Shown here in pieces: positions 25,066 through 32,823 of a DNA stretch of 64,000 nt. The translations under genes were made by a program, and so were the position numbers. The stretch spans positions 248,001-312,000 of the forward strand of contig NZ_CP180208.1 of assembly GCF_047553045.1 (NCBI RefSeq). Direction: 5' to 3'. Under the pieces are notes generated by a model, which was given only the letters and a program-made list of their open reading frames with translations, had not been told where the DNA came from and ran no database searches. This DNA comes from Sphingomonas_L flavalba_A. Lineage in GTDB: Bacteria; Pseudomonadota; Alphaproteobacteria; Sphingomonadales; Sphingomonadaceae. Every line of letters begins with the position of its first letter. The stretch's first letter is position 1.

Positions 25066-25668
25066 TTGGCACGCAGCGGCGACGGCAGGGACAGGACGGC
25101 GACGCGCTTTCACGGCCGGGTGGAGGGCGCCGCCCCGCATTGCGCGGCGCCGGGATGCACGGCGGCGGGCGAGTTCCGCGCGCCGCCGGAGGGCGGGGCT
25201 GCAAGCGGCGACGCACCGCGCGCGTGGCGCTGGCTGTGTTTGGAGCATGTTCGCGCGTTCAATGCGAAATATAACTATTTCGCCGGGATGAGCCCCGACG
25301 AGATCGAGGCGGAACAGCGGCCCTATGCCGGGTGGGAGCGGGAGACGCGCGCCTTTGCCGCCAACGGATCGCCCGGCCCGCGCTGGGCCGATTTCACCGA
25401 CCCGCTGGATGCGATCGGCGCGCGTTTCGGCCAGCGGGCAGCGACGGAACGCAAGGACGGCCGGCCGCTGTCCGGCGACGACCGGCGCGCGATGAAGGTG
25501 CTCGGTCTGGCGCCCGACGCCGACCGGCAGGCGCTGCGCCGTCGCTACACCGAACTCGTCCGGCGGTATCACCCCGACCGCAACGGCGGCGATCGCAGCC
25601 ACGAACACAAGCTGCGCGAGGTGATTGCCGCCTATGACCGGCTGAAGGCGGCGCCGGCGTTCGCCTGA
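25066..25668 (+). CDS. J-domain protein with N-terminal cysteine motif
   Basis: 200 residues with a TTG start. The N-terminal half has CAAPGCTAAGEF and WLCLEHVRAFNAKYNYFAGM, a conserved alphaproteobacterial region with cysteines that may hold zinc. The C-terminal J-domain has ALRRRYTELVRRYHPDRNGG, including the HPD tripeptide that stimulates DnaK. The usual neighbourhood in sphingomonads is bolA, this gene, cobS, cobT; here a DUF1428 gene on the opposite strand is inserted before cobS. A specialised co-chaperone is the best description. Confidence 0.88.
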   Translation: MARSGDGRDRTATRFHGRVEGAAPHCAAPGCTAAGEFRAPPEGGAASGDAPRAWRWLCLEHVRAFNAKYNYFAGMSPDEIEAEQRPYAGWERETRAFAANGSPGPRWADFTDPLDAIGARFGQRAATERKDGRPLSGDDRRAMKVLGLAPDADRQALRRRYTELVRRYHPDRNGGDRSHEHKLREVIAAYDRLKAAPAFA

Positions 25669-25738
25669 CCATAGCGACGGTGGTCGGCCACCGAGGGGCT
25701 AATCGGGCACGCCGATCCGTTGCGATCAGGCGGCGGGA

Positions 25739-26101
25739 TCAGTCGCTGCCGGTGTCGAGCAGGGTGGTGAAGCCGCCGAACACCAGGCGCTTGCCGTCGA
25801 AGGGCATCTCCTGCGGCCCGTCCTTCAGGCGCGGATCGGCCATCACCTTGGCATTGCCGGCGTCGCGCGCCGCCTTCGACGGCCAGACGATCCACGAGAA
25901 TATGACATTCTCGCCTGATTGCGCCTGCACCGCGCGGCGGAAATCGGTGACCTTGCCGTCCGGCACGTCGTCGCCCCAGCATTCGACCACGCGGGTGGCG
26001 CCATGTTCGATGAAGATCGGCGCTGCCATCGCCGCCATCGCGCGATAGGCGTCGCGCTTGTCCTGCGGCACCGGTATGATGAAGCCGTCGATATAGCTCA
26101 T
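25739..26101 (-). CDS. DUF1428 family protein
   Basis: 120 residues beginning MSYIDGFIIPVPQDKRDAY, the standard DUF1428 opening, and containing HGATRVVECWGDD and FDGKRLVFGGF. The fold is a ferredoxin-like alpha/beta barrel dimer. No function is established. It lies alone on the minus strand between the J-protein and cobS. Confidence 0.9.
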   Translation of the reverse strand: MSYIDGFIIPVPQDKRDAYRAMAAMAAPIFIEHGATRVVECWGDDVPDGKVTDFRRAVQAQSGENVIFSWIVWPSKAARDAGNAKVMADPRLKDGPQEMPFDGKRLVFGGFTTLLDTGSD

Positions 26102-26270
26102 CGCATCTCTCCTGCGGATTATATCGTCGGGCAACGCGCGGATGCCCGCCCGCGATCCGGGATTTTGGCGACTATTGTCGCCGTTTATGCGCAACCCCCT
26201 TCATTTTTGTGGCGTTTGGGGTGAAAGGGCAATCGACTGGCCCGCGGCGCGGGTGGATGAAAGACCGAGC

Positions 26271-27278
26271 ATGACCGAGATTCCCAACACCCAGCCCGAC
26301 AGCCGCGCCGAAACCGTGCTTGCCGCCCCGGACAGGACCGTCGACGCACGCGAACTGTTCGGCATCGACATCGACATGCAGGTGCCGGCGTTCAGCGAGG
26401 CGGACGAGCGGGTGCCGGACCTTGACCCCGCCTATGTCTTCGATCCCGACACGACGCTGGCGGTGCTCGCCGGCTTCGCCTTCAACCGGCGGGTGATGAT
26501 CCAGGGCTATCACGGCACCGGCAAGTCGACTCACATCGAACAGGTGGCGGCGCGGCTGAACTGGCCGTGCATCCGCATCAACCTGGACGCGCATATCAGC
26601 CGTATCGACCTGGTCGGGCGCGACGCGATCGTGCTGAAGGACGGCCAGCAGGTGACGGAATTCCGCGAAGGCCTGCTGCCCTGGGCGTTGCAGACGCCGA
26701 CGGCGCTGGTGTTCGACGAATATGACGCCGGGCGGCCGGACGTGATGTTCGTCATCCAGCGGGTGCTGGAGACCGAGGGCAAGCTGACCCTGCTCGACCA
26801 GAACCGGGTGATCCGGCCGAACCCGTGGTTCCGCCTGTTCGCCACGTCGAACACCGTCGGGCTGGGCGACACCACCGGCCTGTATCACGGCACCCAGCAG
26901 ATCAACCAGGGCCAGATGGACCGCTGGAACATCGTCGTCACGCTTAACTACCTGCCGGCGGCGGTCGAGTCGCAGATCGTCCTCGCCAAGTCCGGCGAAT
27001 ATGATTCGCCCGATGGCAAGAAGCTGGTCGAGAACATGGTGAAGGTCGCCGAACTGAGCCGTGCCGGCTTCGTCGCCGGGGATATTTCGACGGTGATGAG
27101 CCCGCGCACGGTTATCACCTGGGCGCAGAACGCGCTGATCTTCAAGGATGTCGGTTTCGCGTTCCGCCTGTCCTTCCTCAACAAGTGCGATGAGGCGGAG
27201 CGGCCGCTGGTCGCCGAGTATTATCAGCGCGTGTTCGGCAAGGACCTGCCCGAAAGCGTGGCCAAGAAGGCAAGCTGA
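26271..27278 (+). CDS. cobS: CobS-like AAA+ ATPase (cobaltochelatase subunit family)
   Basis: 335 residues from the ATG at 26271. It has a MoxR/CobS-type AAA+ domain: Walker A GYHGTGKST (about residues 79-87), Walker B ALVFDEYDAGRPD (about 145-157) and sensor LFATSNTVGLGD. In aerobic B12 synthesis CobS with CobT forms a chaperone-like complex that drives CobN to insert cobalt. No cobN or other corrin gene is visible here, so the CobS/CobT pair may serve another target. It lies 8 bp before cobT. Confidence 0.93.
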   Translation: MTEIPNTQPDSRAETVLAAPDRTVDARELFGIDIDMQVPAFSEADERVPDLDPAYVFDPDTTLAVLAGFAFNRRVMIQGYHGTGKSTHIEQVAARLNWPCIRINLDAHISRIDLVGRDAIVLKDGQQVTEFREGLLPWALQTPTALVFDEYDAGRPDVMFVIQRVLETEGKLTLLDQNRVIRPNPWFRLFATSNTVGLGDTTGLYHGTQQINQGQMDRWNIVVTLNYLPAAVESQIVLAKSGEYDSPDGKKLVENMVKVAELSRAGFVAGDISTVMSPRTVITWAQNALIFKDVGFAFRLSFLNKCDEAERPLVAEYYQRVFGKDLPESVAKKAS

Positions 27279-27286
27279 CCGCGCCG

Positions 27287-29113
27287 ATGGCGGAACAGAC
27301 CCCCCTCGATCAGTTTCGTCAGGTGCTGGGCGGCGCCGCCCGCGCGCTGTCCGGCGAGCCGGAGGTCGAGCTGGCCTACACCGCCGACGCGCCGACCGCG
27401 GCGGGCAAGCACATCAAGGTGCCGATGCCGGCGCGCGGCCTGCCGCCGGAACAGGTGGCGGAGGCGCGCGGCTTTGCCGACGGTTTCGCGCTACGGCTGA
27501 AGCACCATGACCCGGCGCTGCACGCCCGCGGGGTTCCGGCGGAAGCGGTGGCGCGCGCGGTGTTCGACGCGGCGGAAACCGCGCGGGTCGAGGCGCTTGG
27601 CACCCGGGCGATGGCGGGGGTGGCGGACAATCTGGATTCGGCGCTGGCGGTGCGGTTGCGCGCCGACCCGATCACGCGCGCCCGCAGCCGGGACGAGGTG
27701 CCGCTGTCGACCGCCGTCAGCCTGCTGGTTCGCGAGCGGCTGACCGGGCGGCCGGTGCCGGCGGTCGCCGCCAGCGGCATGGCGATGGTGCGCGACTGGA
27801 TCGAGGAGAAGGCCGGAAAGGGCCTTGATTCGCTGGCGCTGGCACTGGACGACCAACGCGCGTTTGCGACTCTGGCCAACCGATTATTGCAGGATTTGGA
27901 GCTGGTCGACGGCGAGGTGTCGCCGGACGATACGCCCGACGAAAACGACGAAAGCGACGGTGAGGACCAGGACGAAGGCGAGGACGGCGACGAGGGCGAT
28001 GAGTCCGCCAGCGCCGCCGGCGATGTCGACGCCCGCGCCGACGCTGAGGATTCGGCGGACAGCGATGCCGAGGGCGACGACCCCGGCGAGGAAAGCGGCG
28101 ACGAGGGCGATGAGGGCGGCGACGGCGAGGAAGGCATGCTGCCGGTGCGGCCGAACCGCCCGCCGGCCGATTTCACCCCCGATTTCGACTATCAGCCCTA
28201 TACCACCCGTTTCGACGAGATCGTCGTGGCCACCGACCTGTGCGACGAGGACGAACTGGTGCGGCTGCGCGCCTATCTCGACCAGCAACTGGTTCACTTG
28301 CAGGGCGCGGTGACCAAGCTGGCCAACCGGTTGCAGCGGCGCTTGATGGCGCAGCAGAACCGGAGCTGGGATTTCGACCAGGAGGAGGGGCTGCTCGATG
28401 CGGCGCGGCTGGCCCGTGTCGTCGTCAACCCGACCCATTCGCTCAGCTACAAGATGGAGCGGGACACCGATTTCCGCGACACCGTCGTGACGCTGCTGAT
28501 CGACAATAGCGGGTCGATGCGCGGCCGGCCGATATCGATCGCCGCGATCAGCGCCGACATATTGGCGCGCACGCTGGAGCGGTGCGGCGTGCAGACCGAG
28601 ATTTTGGGCTTCACCACCCGCGCGTGGAAAGGCGGGCAGGCGCGCGAGGAATGGCTGGCCGCCGGCCGTCCGACCCATCCCGGCCGGCTGAACGACCTGC
28701 GCCATATCGTCTACAAGAAGGCGGAGGAGCCGTGGCGGCGGGCGCGCAAGGCGTTGGGCCTGATGATGCGCGAAGGGCTGTTGAAGGAGAATATCGACGG
28801 CGAGGCGCTGCTCTGGGCGCATAGCCGGTTGATCGCCCGGCCGGAGGAACGGCGCATCCTGATGGTGATTTCCGACGGCGCGCCGGTCGACGATTCGACC
28901 CTGTCGGTCAATTCCGGGACCTATCTGGAAAAGCATTTGCGCCAGGTGATCCACTGGATCGAGAACCGGTCGCCGGTGGAGCTGTGCGCGATTGGCATCG
29001 GCCACGACGTCACTCGCTATTATGCGCGGGCGGTGACGATCATGGACGCCGAGCAACTGGGCGGGACGATGGTGGAGCAGCTTGCCGCGCTGTTCGACAC
29101 CGAACCGCGTTAG
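27287..29113 (+). CDS. cobT: CobT-like protein with acidic linker and VWA domain
   Basis: 608 residues. An N-terminal CobT region (about 1-200) is followed by a very acidic Asp/Glu-rich linker (about 210-285), then a C-terminal von Willebrand A domain with an intact MIDAS (LLIDNSGSM near residue 406, and the later ISDGAPVDD). This is the CobT architecture: a metal-ion-dependent partner of the CobS ATPase ring. It is transcribed with cobS. A hairpin (29161-29186) follows the stop. Confidence 0.93.
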   Translation: MAEQTPLDQFRQVLGGAARALSGEPEVELAYTADAPTAAGKHIKVPMPARGLPPEQVAEARGFADGFALRLKHHDPALHARGVPAEAVARAVFDAAETARVEALGTRAMAGVADNLDSALAVRLRADPITRARSRDEVPLSTAVSLLVRERLTGRPVPAVAASGMAMVRDWIEEKAGKGLDSLALALDDQRAFATLANRLLQDLELVDGEVSPDDTPDENDESDGEDQDEGEDGDEGDESASAAGDVDARADAEDSADSDAEGDDPGEESGDEGDEGGDGEEGMLPVRPNRPPADFTPDFDYQPYTTRFDEIVVATDLCDEDELVRLRAYLDQQLVHLQGAVTKLANRLQRRLMAQQNRSWDFDQEEGLLDAARLARVVVNPTHSLSYKMERDTDFRDTVVTLLIDNSGSMRGRPISIAAISADILARTLERCGVQTEILGFTTRAWKGGQAREEWLAAGRPTHPGRLNDLRHIVYKKAEEPWRRARKALGLMMREGLLKENIDGEALLWAHSRLIARPEERRILMVISDGAPVDDSTLSVNSGTYLEKHLRQVIHWIENRSPVELCAIGIGHDVTRYYARAVTIMDAEQLGGTMVEQLAALFDTEPR

Positions 29114-29160
29114 GGTTTGTCGGCCTTAGGCGGATCGGTGCCGTTCTACCGACAAACAAA

Positions 29161-29186
29161 GGGCCGAGGTCCGAAGACCCCGGCCC
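29161..29186 (+). terminator. hairpin after cobT, probably bidirectional
   Basis: GGGCCG and CGGCCC enclose GGTC-CGAA-GACC, giving a stem of about 10 bp with a CGAA tetraloop and one mismatch. An A-rich stretch lies upstream (T-rich on the minus strand) and CCTTT downstream, so it may end both cobT and, from the other side, the glycine-zipper gene. Confidence 0.65.
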
Positions 29187-29259
29187 CCTTTCCCCCGGCT
29201 ACGCTACTGGGAGGAAAGCAACCCTCGATACGCGACCCGAGGGATGAAAGGATGGCGGT

Positions 29260-29646
29260 TCAGCAGCGGCGGGGGCTGTCGGCCCGGTCGATCGCCCGGC
29301 CCGCCAGGGCGCCGACGCCGGCGCCGATGATCGCGCCCGCCGTCTTGTCACCGTGCCGCCCGACCACTTCGTTGCCGAGCAGGCCGCCGGCGATCGCGCC
29401 GATGATCGTTCCGCCGGTGCCGCTGTCGCAACGATAGCTGTTGCGGTAGCCGCGATAGGCGCGGCGGTCCTGATAGCGGTAACCGCGATAGTGGTTACCG
29501 CCGTTATAGTAATTCCCGTTGTAATAGCCGCGATCATAACCCCGGTCGTAACCGCGATACTGGGGACGAGCCTCCGCGGAGGCGGGGATCACAGCGCCGG
29601 CCGTCATCGCGATGGCCGCGCCGATCATGCTCAGCTGCTTGATCAT
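29260..29646 (-). CDS. exported glycine-zipper 2TM protein with Tyr/Arg/Gly/Asn-rich segment
   Basis: 128 residues from the ATG at 29646, preceded by GGAGGAG six bases upstream (a TTG six bases earlier would sit on the Shine-Dalgarno). A signal peptide (IGAAIAMTAGAVIPASAEA) is followed by a low-complexity stretch made of RGY, DRGY and YNG units, then a glycine zipper: GTIIGAIAGGLLGNEV and GAIIGAGVGALAGRAID. This pattern fits outer-membrane-associated glycine-zipper 2TM (SmpA/17-kDa antigen-like) proteins. The function is unknown. Confidence 0.85.
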   Translation of the reverse strand: MIKQLSMIGAAIAMTAGAVIPASAEARPQYRGYDRGYDRGYYNGNYYNGGNHYRGYRYQDRRAYRGYRNSYRCDSGTGGTIIGAIAGGLLGNEVVGRHGDKTAGAIIGAGVGALAGRAIDRADSPRRC

Positions 29647-29756
29647 TTCCAACTCCTCCAGTCTGCGCCGGCGGTTGCCCGTCGACAGGGCCTTGATGGA
29701 CCGATTCGCTTGAGTGGGTCCTGAACACGGGTGTTAGCTGCCGTTCAGCTTGGTAA

Positions 29757-30842
29757 ATGCGCTTCCCCGTCCGGCCGGGCGCGGTAGAAGCGGACGTGGC
29801 CCGTTTCCTGACCCCGGTCCTGCTGCTGCTCGTTGGCGTCGGCGACTATGCCGGCGAACCGGCGCGGCCGCTGATCGGCCCCGGCGCACCGATCGGCACG
29901 ATGGCGGTGCCGCTTGTTCCCGGCGATCCGGCTGTCCGGCGGGTCGGGGCGCTGACTTTCGTCGCGGGATGGCAGTTGACCAGCGCGGACCCGGCATTTG
30001 GCGGGGTATCCGCCATGGCGGTGGCCGGTCGGCGCTTCACCCTGTTGAGCGATGCCGGCAGCGTGATGGCGTTCGACCTGGACGAGAAGGGGCGCGCGAG
30101 CCGCGTCCGCTTTACCGACCTGTCGACCGGGCCGGGGGTTGGCTGGTCGAAGGACGACCGGGACACCGAGTCGCTGGCGATGGACCCGGCGAGCGGCCGC
30201 GCCTGGGTCGGCTATGAAGGATTCAACCAGATCTGGCGCTATGCACCGGGTTTCACGCGGGCGGAGGCGGCGGTCGCGCCGCCCGAAATGGCGGACTGGC
30301 CGACCAATTCAGGCGCGGAGGCGATGGCGCGGCTGCGGTCCGGCCGGTTTGTCGTCATCGCCGAGGCGCCGGGCGCGGACGGAACCCATGCCGGGTTGCT
30401 GTTCGCCGGCGACCCGACGCGGGGCGAGCGGCCGGTGCGTTTCCGTTATGCCGCGCCGCGCTGGTACCGGGTGACCGACATGGCGGAACTGCCCGACGGG
30501 CGGCTGCTCATCCTGCACCGCAACGTCAACCCGCGCCGCGCCCGATTCGGCTGGCGGGACGGACGGGTGACGCTGGTCGCCGGGGTGTCGGCGCTGGTGA
30601 CCGCGATCGATCCGCGCGCGATCACGCCGGGCATGCGGCTGATGTCGACCGAGGTGGCGCGAATCGGCCCGCCGCTCAATGTGGAGAATTACGAGGCGAT
30701 GGCGGTGACGCAGGAAGGCGGCCGGACGATGGTATGGATCGCCTCGGACGACAATTTCGCCTGGTATCAGCGAACCCTGCTGATGCAGTTCGCACTCGAC
30801 CCGGCGGTGCCGGGCCGGGCGGCGCGGGTCAGGCGGCCTTAG
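29757..30842 (+). CDS. esterase-like activity of phytase family protein
   Basis: 361 residues with an N-terminal hydrophobic segment (FLTPVLLLLVGVG) that may be a signal or anchor. The body matches the phytase-like esterase (beta-propeller) family: GGVSAMAVAGRRFTLLSDAG, KDDRDTESLAMDPASGRAWVG split across the typical SLA motif, and NYEAMAVTQEGGRTMVWIAS. Such proteins are common in Sphingomonadales and Rhizobiales; enzymatic activity is rarely proven. Its end overlaps the converging rpmB gene by 14 bp. Confidence 0.82.
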   Translation: MRFPVRPGAVEADVARFLTPVLLLLVGVGDYAGEPARPLIGPGAPIGTMAVPLVPGDPAVRRVGALTFVAGWQLTSADPAFGGVSAMAVAGRRFTLLSDAGSVMAFDLDEKGRASRVRFTDLSTGPGVGWSKDDRDTESLAMDPASGRAWVGYEGFNQIWRYAPGFTRAEAAVAPPEMADWPTNSGAEAMARLRSGRFVVIAEAPGADGTHAGLLFAGDPTRGERPVRFRYAAPRWYRVTDMAELPDGRLLILHRNVNPRRARFGWRDGRVTLVAGVSALVTAIDPRAITPGMRLMSTEVARIGPPLNVENYEAMAVTQEGGRTMVWIASDDNFAWYQRTLLMQFALDPAVPGRAARVRRP

Positions 30843-31113
30843 CCTTCGCCACTTCGCGCTTCAGCCGCCGGGCGCGCAGGCTGAGCTTTTCGTCGTTGGT
30901 CTTGAGCAGCCAGTTGTCGAGGCCGCCGACATGTTCGACCGAGCGCAGGCCGTGAGTCGACACGCGCAGCCGCACGCTGCGGGCCAGCGTGTCCGACATC
31001 AGCGTGACATTCTGCAGATTCGGCAGGAAGGTCCGCTTGGTCTTGTTGTTGGCGTGGGAAACATTGTGCCCCACCTGCCGGCCCTTGCCGGTCAGTTCGC
31101 AGATACGCGCCAT
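30829..31113 (-). CDS. rpmB: 50S ribosomal protein L28
   Basis: 94 residues, the longer alphaproteobacterial L28. MARICELTGKGRQVGHNVSH and the following NKTKRTFLPNLQ are diagnostic. Start ATG at 31113. It converges on the phytase-like gene with a 14-bp overlap. Confidence 0.97.
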   Translation of the reverse strand: MARICELTGKGRQVGHNVSHANNKTKRTFLPNLQNVTLMSDTLARSVRLRVSTHGLRSVEHVGGLDNWLLKTNDEKLSLRARRLKREVAKAKAA

Positions 31114-31432
31114 GTCATTCGTCCTGAATTTCGGGTTGCCCGGAAAGCGCTGGCCGATACCGGAGAAGCACCGCGCGGTCAACCGGATGGTGGCGCCGGG
31201 CCGGCGAGAGGCCGCGCGACATAGCGCGCGGCACCATAGGCGGTCGAGTGGCACGACGCCACCACCCGATAGCCGCACGGTATCCGGGGCTGAGGGTGGG
31301 GGTGGCGCTCGAAAACCCTCGCTGGCTGGCCCTCGCTGATTTTGCGTTGCGGCGAGGCGTCATTGCCAAGCCCGGCGCGGAGGTATAGAGCACAATGAGA
31401 ATTACTCGCAATAGCAGAGCTGCTCCGTCCCT
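31114..31432. other. 319-bp non-coding gap between rpmB and the iron operon
   Basis: Holds the rpmB promoter side (leftward) and, at its right end, the promoter and Fur-like site of the iron operon. I see no open reading frame that resembles a protein family and no RNA gene. Confidence 0.5.
31394..31412. promoter_or_regulatory. Fur-box-like operator of the iron-uptake operon
   Basis: AATGAGAATTACTCGCAAT resembles the classical Fur site (AATGAGAATNATTCTCATT type) with matching left half GAGAAT and a partial right half. It ends 20 bp before the GTG start of a PepSY-protein/TonB-receptor operon, a position suited to iron-dependent repression. Fur binding is inferred. Confidence 0.65.
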
Positions 31433-32593
31433 GTGAACACGCGTTCGATCCGCGCCTGGTATCTGGTCCATAAATGGACCAGCCTTGTCTGCACGCTGTT
31501 CCTGCTGATGCTGTGCCTGACCGGCCTGCCGCTGATCTTCCACGACGAGATCGACGCGTTGAGCGGCGATCAGGTGACGATGGCCGGTCTGGCTTCGTCC
31601 GGCGACGGGCCGGGACTGCTGCCGCTCGACACGATGCTGGCGAAGGCGCTCGCCGCCCGGCCCGGCGAGGTGCCGGTGCTCATGGCGTTCGACAATGAAT
31701 CGCCGGTGCTGACCGTCACCACCGCGCCGCGCCCGGATTCGCCGGCCAGCGCCATGACCATCCAGCTGTTCAACCGGGCAACCGGCGCGCCGGCGGGCCA
31801 GGTCGACGAACAGGGTGTGATGCCGTTCCTGCTCCAGCTTCATACCGACATGTTTCTTGGCCTGCCGGGCATGCTGTTTCTGGGGGCGATGGGGCTGCTG
31901 TTCGTCGCGGCGATCGTTTCCGGCGTCGTCCTCTACGCGCCGTTCATGCGCAAGCTTCGCTTCGGCACGCTGCGGCTGGCACGCAGCGCCCGGCTCAAAT
32001 GGCTCGATTATCACAATCTGCTCGGCATCGTCGTGCTGGCGTGGATGACGGTCGTCGGGCTGACCGGGGTGATCAACGCGCTGGCGACGCCGATCATCCA
32101 GATCTGGCAGATGAACGAACTGGCGGAGATGACCCGCGCCTATCAGGGGCGTTCAGCCTTGCCGCCGGCGCGTTATGGCTCGCTCGACACCGCGATGGCG
32201 GCGGCGCGCAAGGCGATACCCGGCAATAACCCGCAATTCATCGCCTTTCCCGGCGGAGCGTACAGCAGCAAGCATCACTATGCCGTTTTCTTCCAGGGGA
32301 CGACGCCGCTGACCGAGCGTGCGCTGACCCCGGCGCTGATCGATGCGGAGACCGGACGGCTGACCGACGTGCGGCCGATGCCCTGGTACACGCTGGCGCT
32401 GACCTATTCGCAGCCGCTGCATTTCGGCGACTATGGCGGCTTGCCGCTGAAGCTGCTGTGGGCGGCGTTGACCCTGTTCACCATCGTCGTGCTCGGGTCC
32501 GGCCTTTACCTCTGGCTCGGCCGCCGCCGCGCGCCGTTGGAGACGCGGGTGCGGGAAGTCGAAGCCGGCGGGCTGCCGGTGCCGGCCGAATGA
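31433..32593 (+). CDS. PepSY-associated membrane protein (iron-uptake reductase type)
   Basis: 386 residues, GTG start. Four membrane helices are visible: about 10-32 (SLVCTLFLLMLCLTGLPLIF), about 142-165, about 195-222 (NLLGIVVLAWMTVVGLTGVI) and about 343-365, with a large periplasmic part between the first two. Conserved His residues flank helices 1 and 3 (HKWTS, DYHNLLG). This is the PiuB/FsrB-type family, thought to reduce or strip iron from siderophores. It lies 20 bp after a Fur-like site, overlaps the next gene as ATGA, and is followed by a TonB siderophore receptor. Confidence 0.88.
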   Translation: MNTRSIRAWYLVHKWTSLVCTLFLLMLCLTGLPLIFHDEIDALSGDQVTMAGLASSGDGPGLLPLDTMLAKALAARPGEVPVLMAFDNESPVLTVTTAPRPDSPASAMTIQLFNRATGAPAGQVDEQGVMPFLLQLHTDMFLGLPGMLFLGAMGLLFVAAIVSGVVLYAPFMRKLRFGTLRLARSARLKWLDYHNLLGIVVLAWMTVVGLTGVINALATPIIQIWQMNELAEMTRAYQGRSALPPARYGSLDTAMAAARKAIPGNNPQFIAFPGGAYSSKHHYAVFFQGTTPLTERALTPALIDAETGRLTDVRPMPWYTLALTYSQPLHFGDYGGLPLKLLWAALTLFTIVVLGSGLYLWLGRRRAPLETRVREVEAGGLPVPAE

Positions 32594-32823
32594 AGCGGCA
32601 CCAGTCCAACCGCGCGATTTTCGCCGCGCCGGTCGTCATAGCGGCGGTCAGCCTGTTCGGGCTGGTTGCGGCGCTGACCGGCGACGGCCTGCGCGACATG
32701 GCGTCGTGGATCGGGCTGGCCGTGCCGGTCGCCGTCATCGCCTGGGCGCGCCGCCGGGCAGGATCATCGGAACCAGACAGCGCGCAACGACGCGCACCGG
32801 GAAAAAAGGGGACTTTATCATGA
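32590..32823 (+). CDS. small membrane protein of the siderophore operon
   Basis: 77 residues with two hydrophobic segments (IFAAPVVIAAVSLFGLVAAL and MASWIGLAVPVAVIAWA) and a charged, Arg-rich tail. The start overlaps the PepSY gene stop, and the stop overlaps the receptor start, both as ATGA. This tight coupling supports it being real. I do not recognise a named family; similar small proteins are common beside PepSY membrane genes in sphingomonads. It may help the reductase fold or anchor. Confidence 0.75.
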   Translation: MKRHQSNRAIFAAPVVIAAVSLFGLVAALTGDGLRDMASWIGLAVPVAVIAWARRRAGSSEPDSAQRRAPGKKGTLS

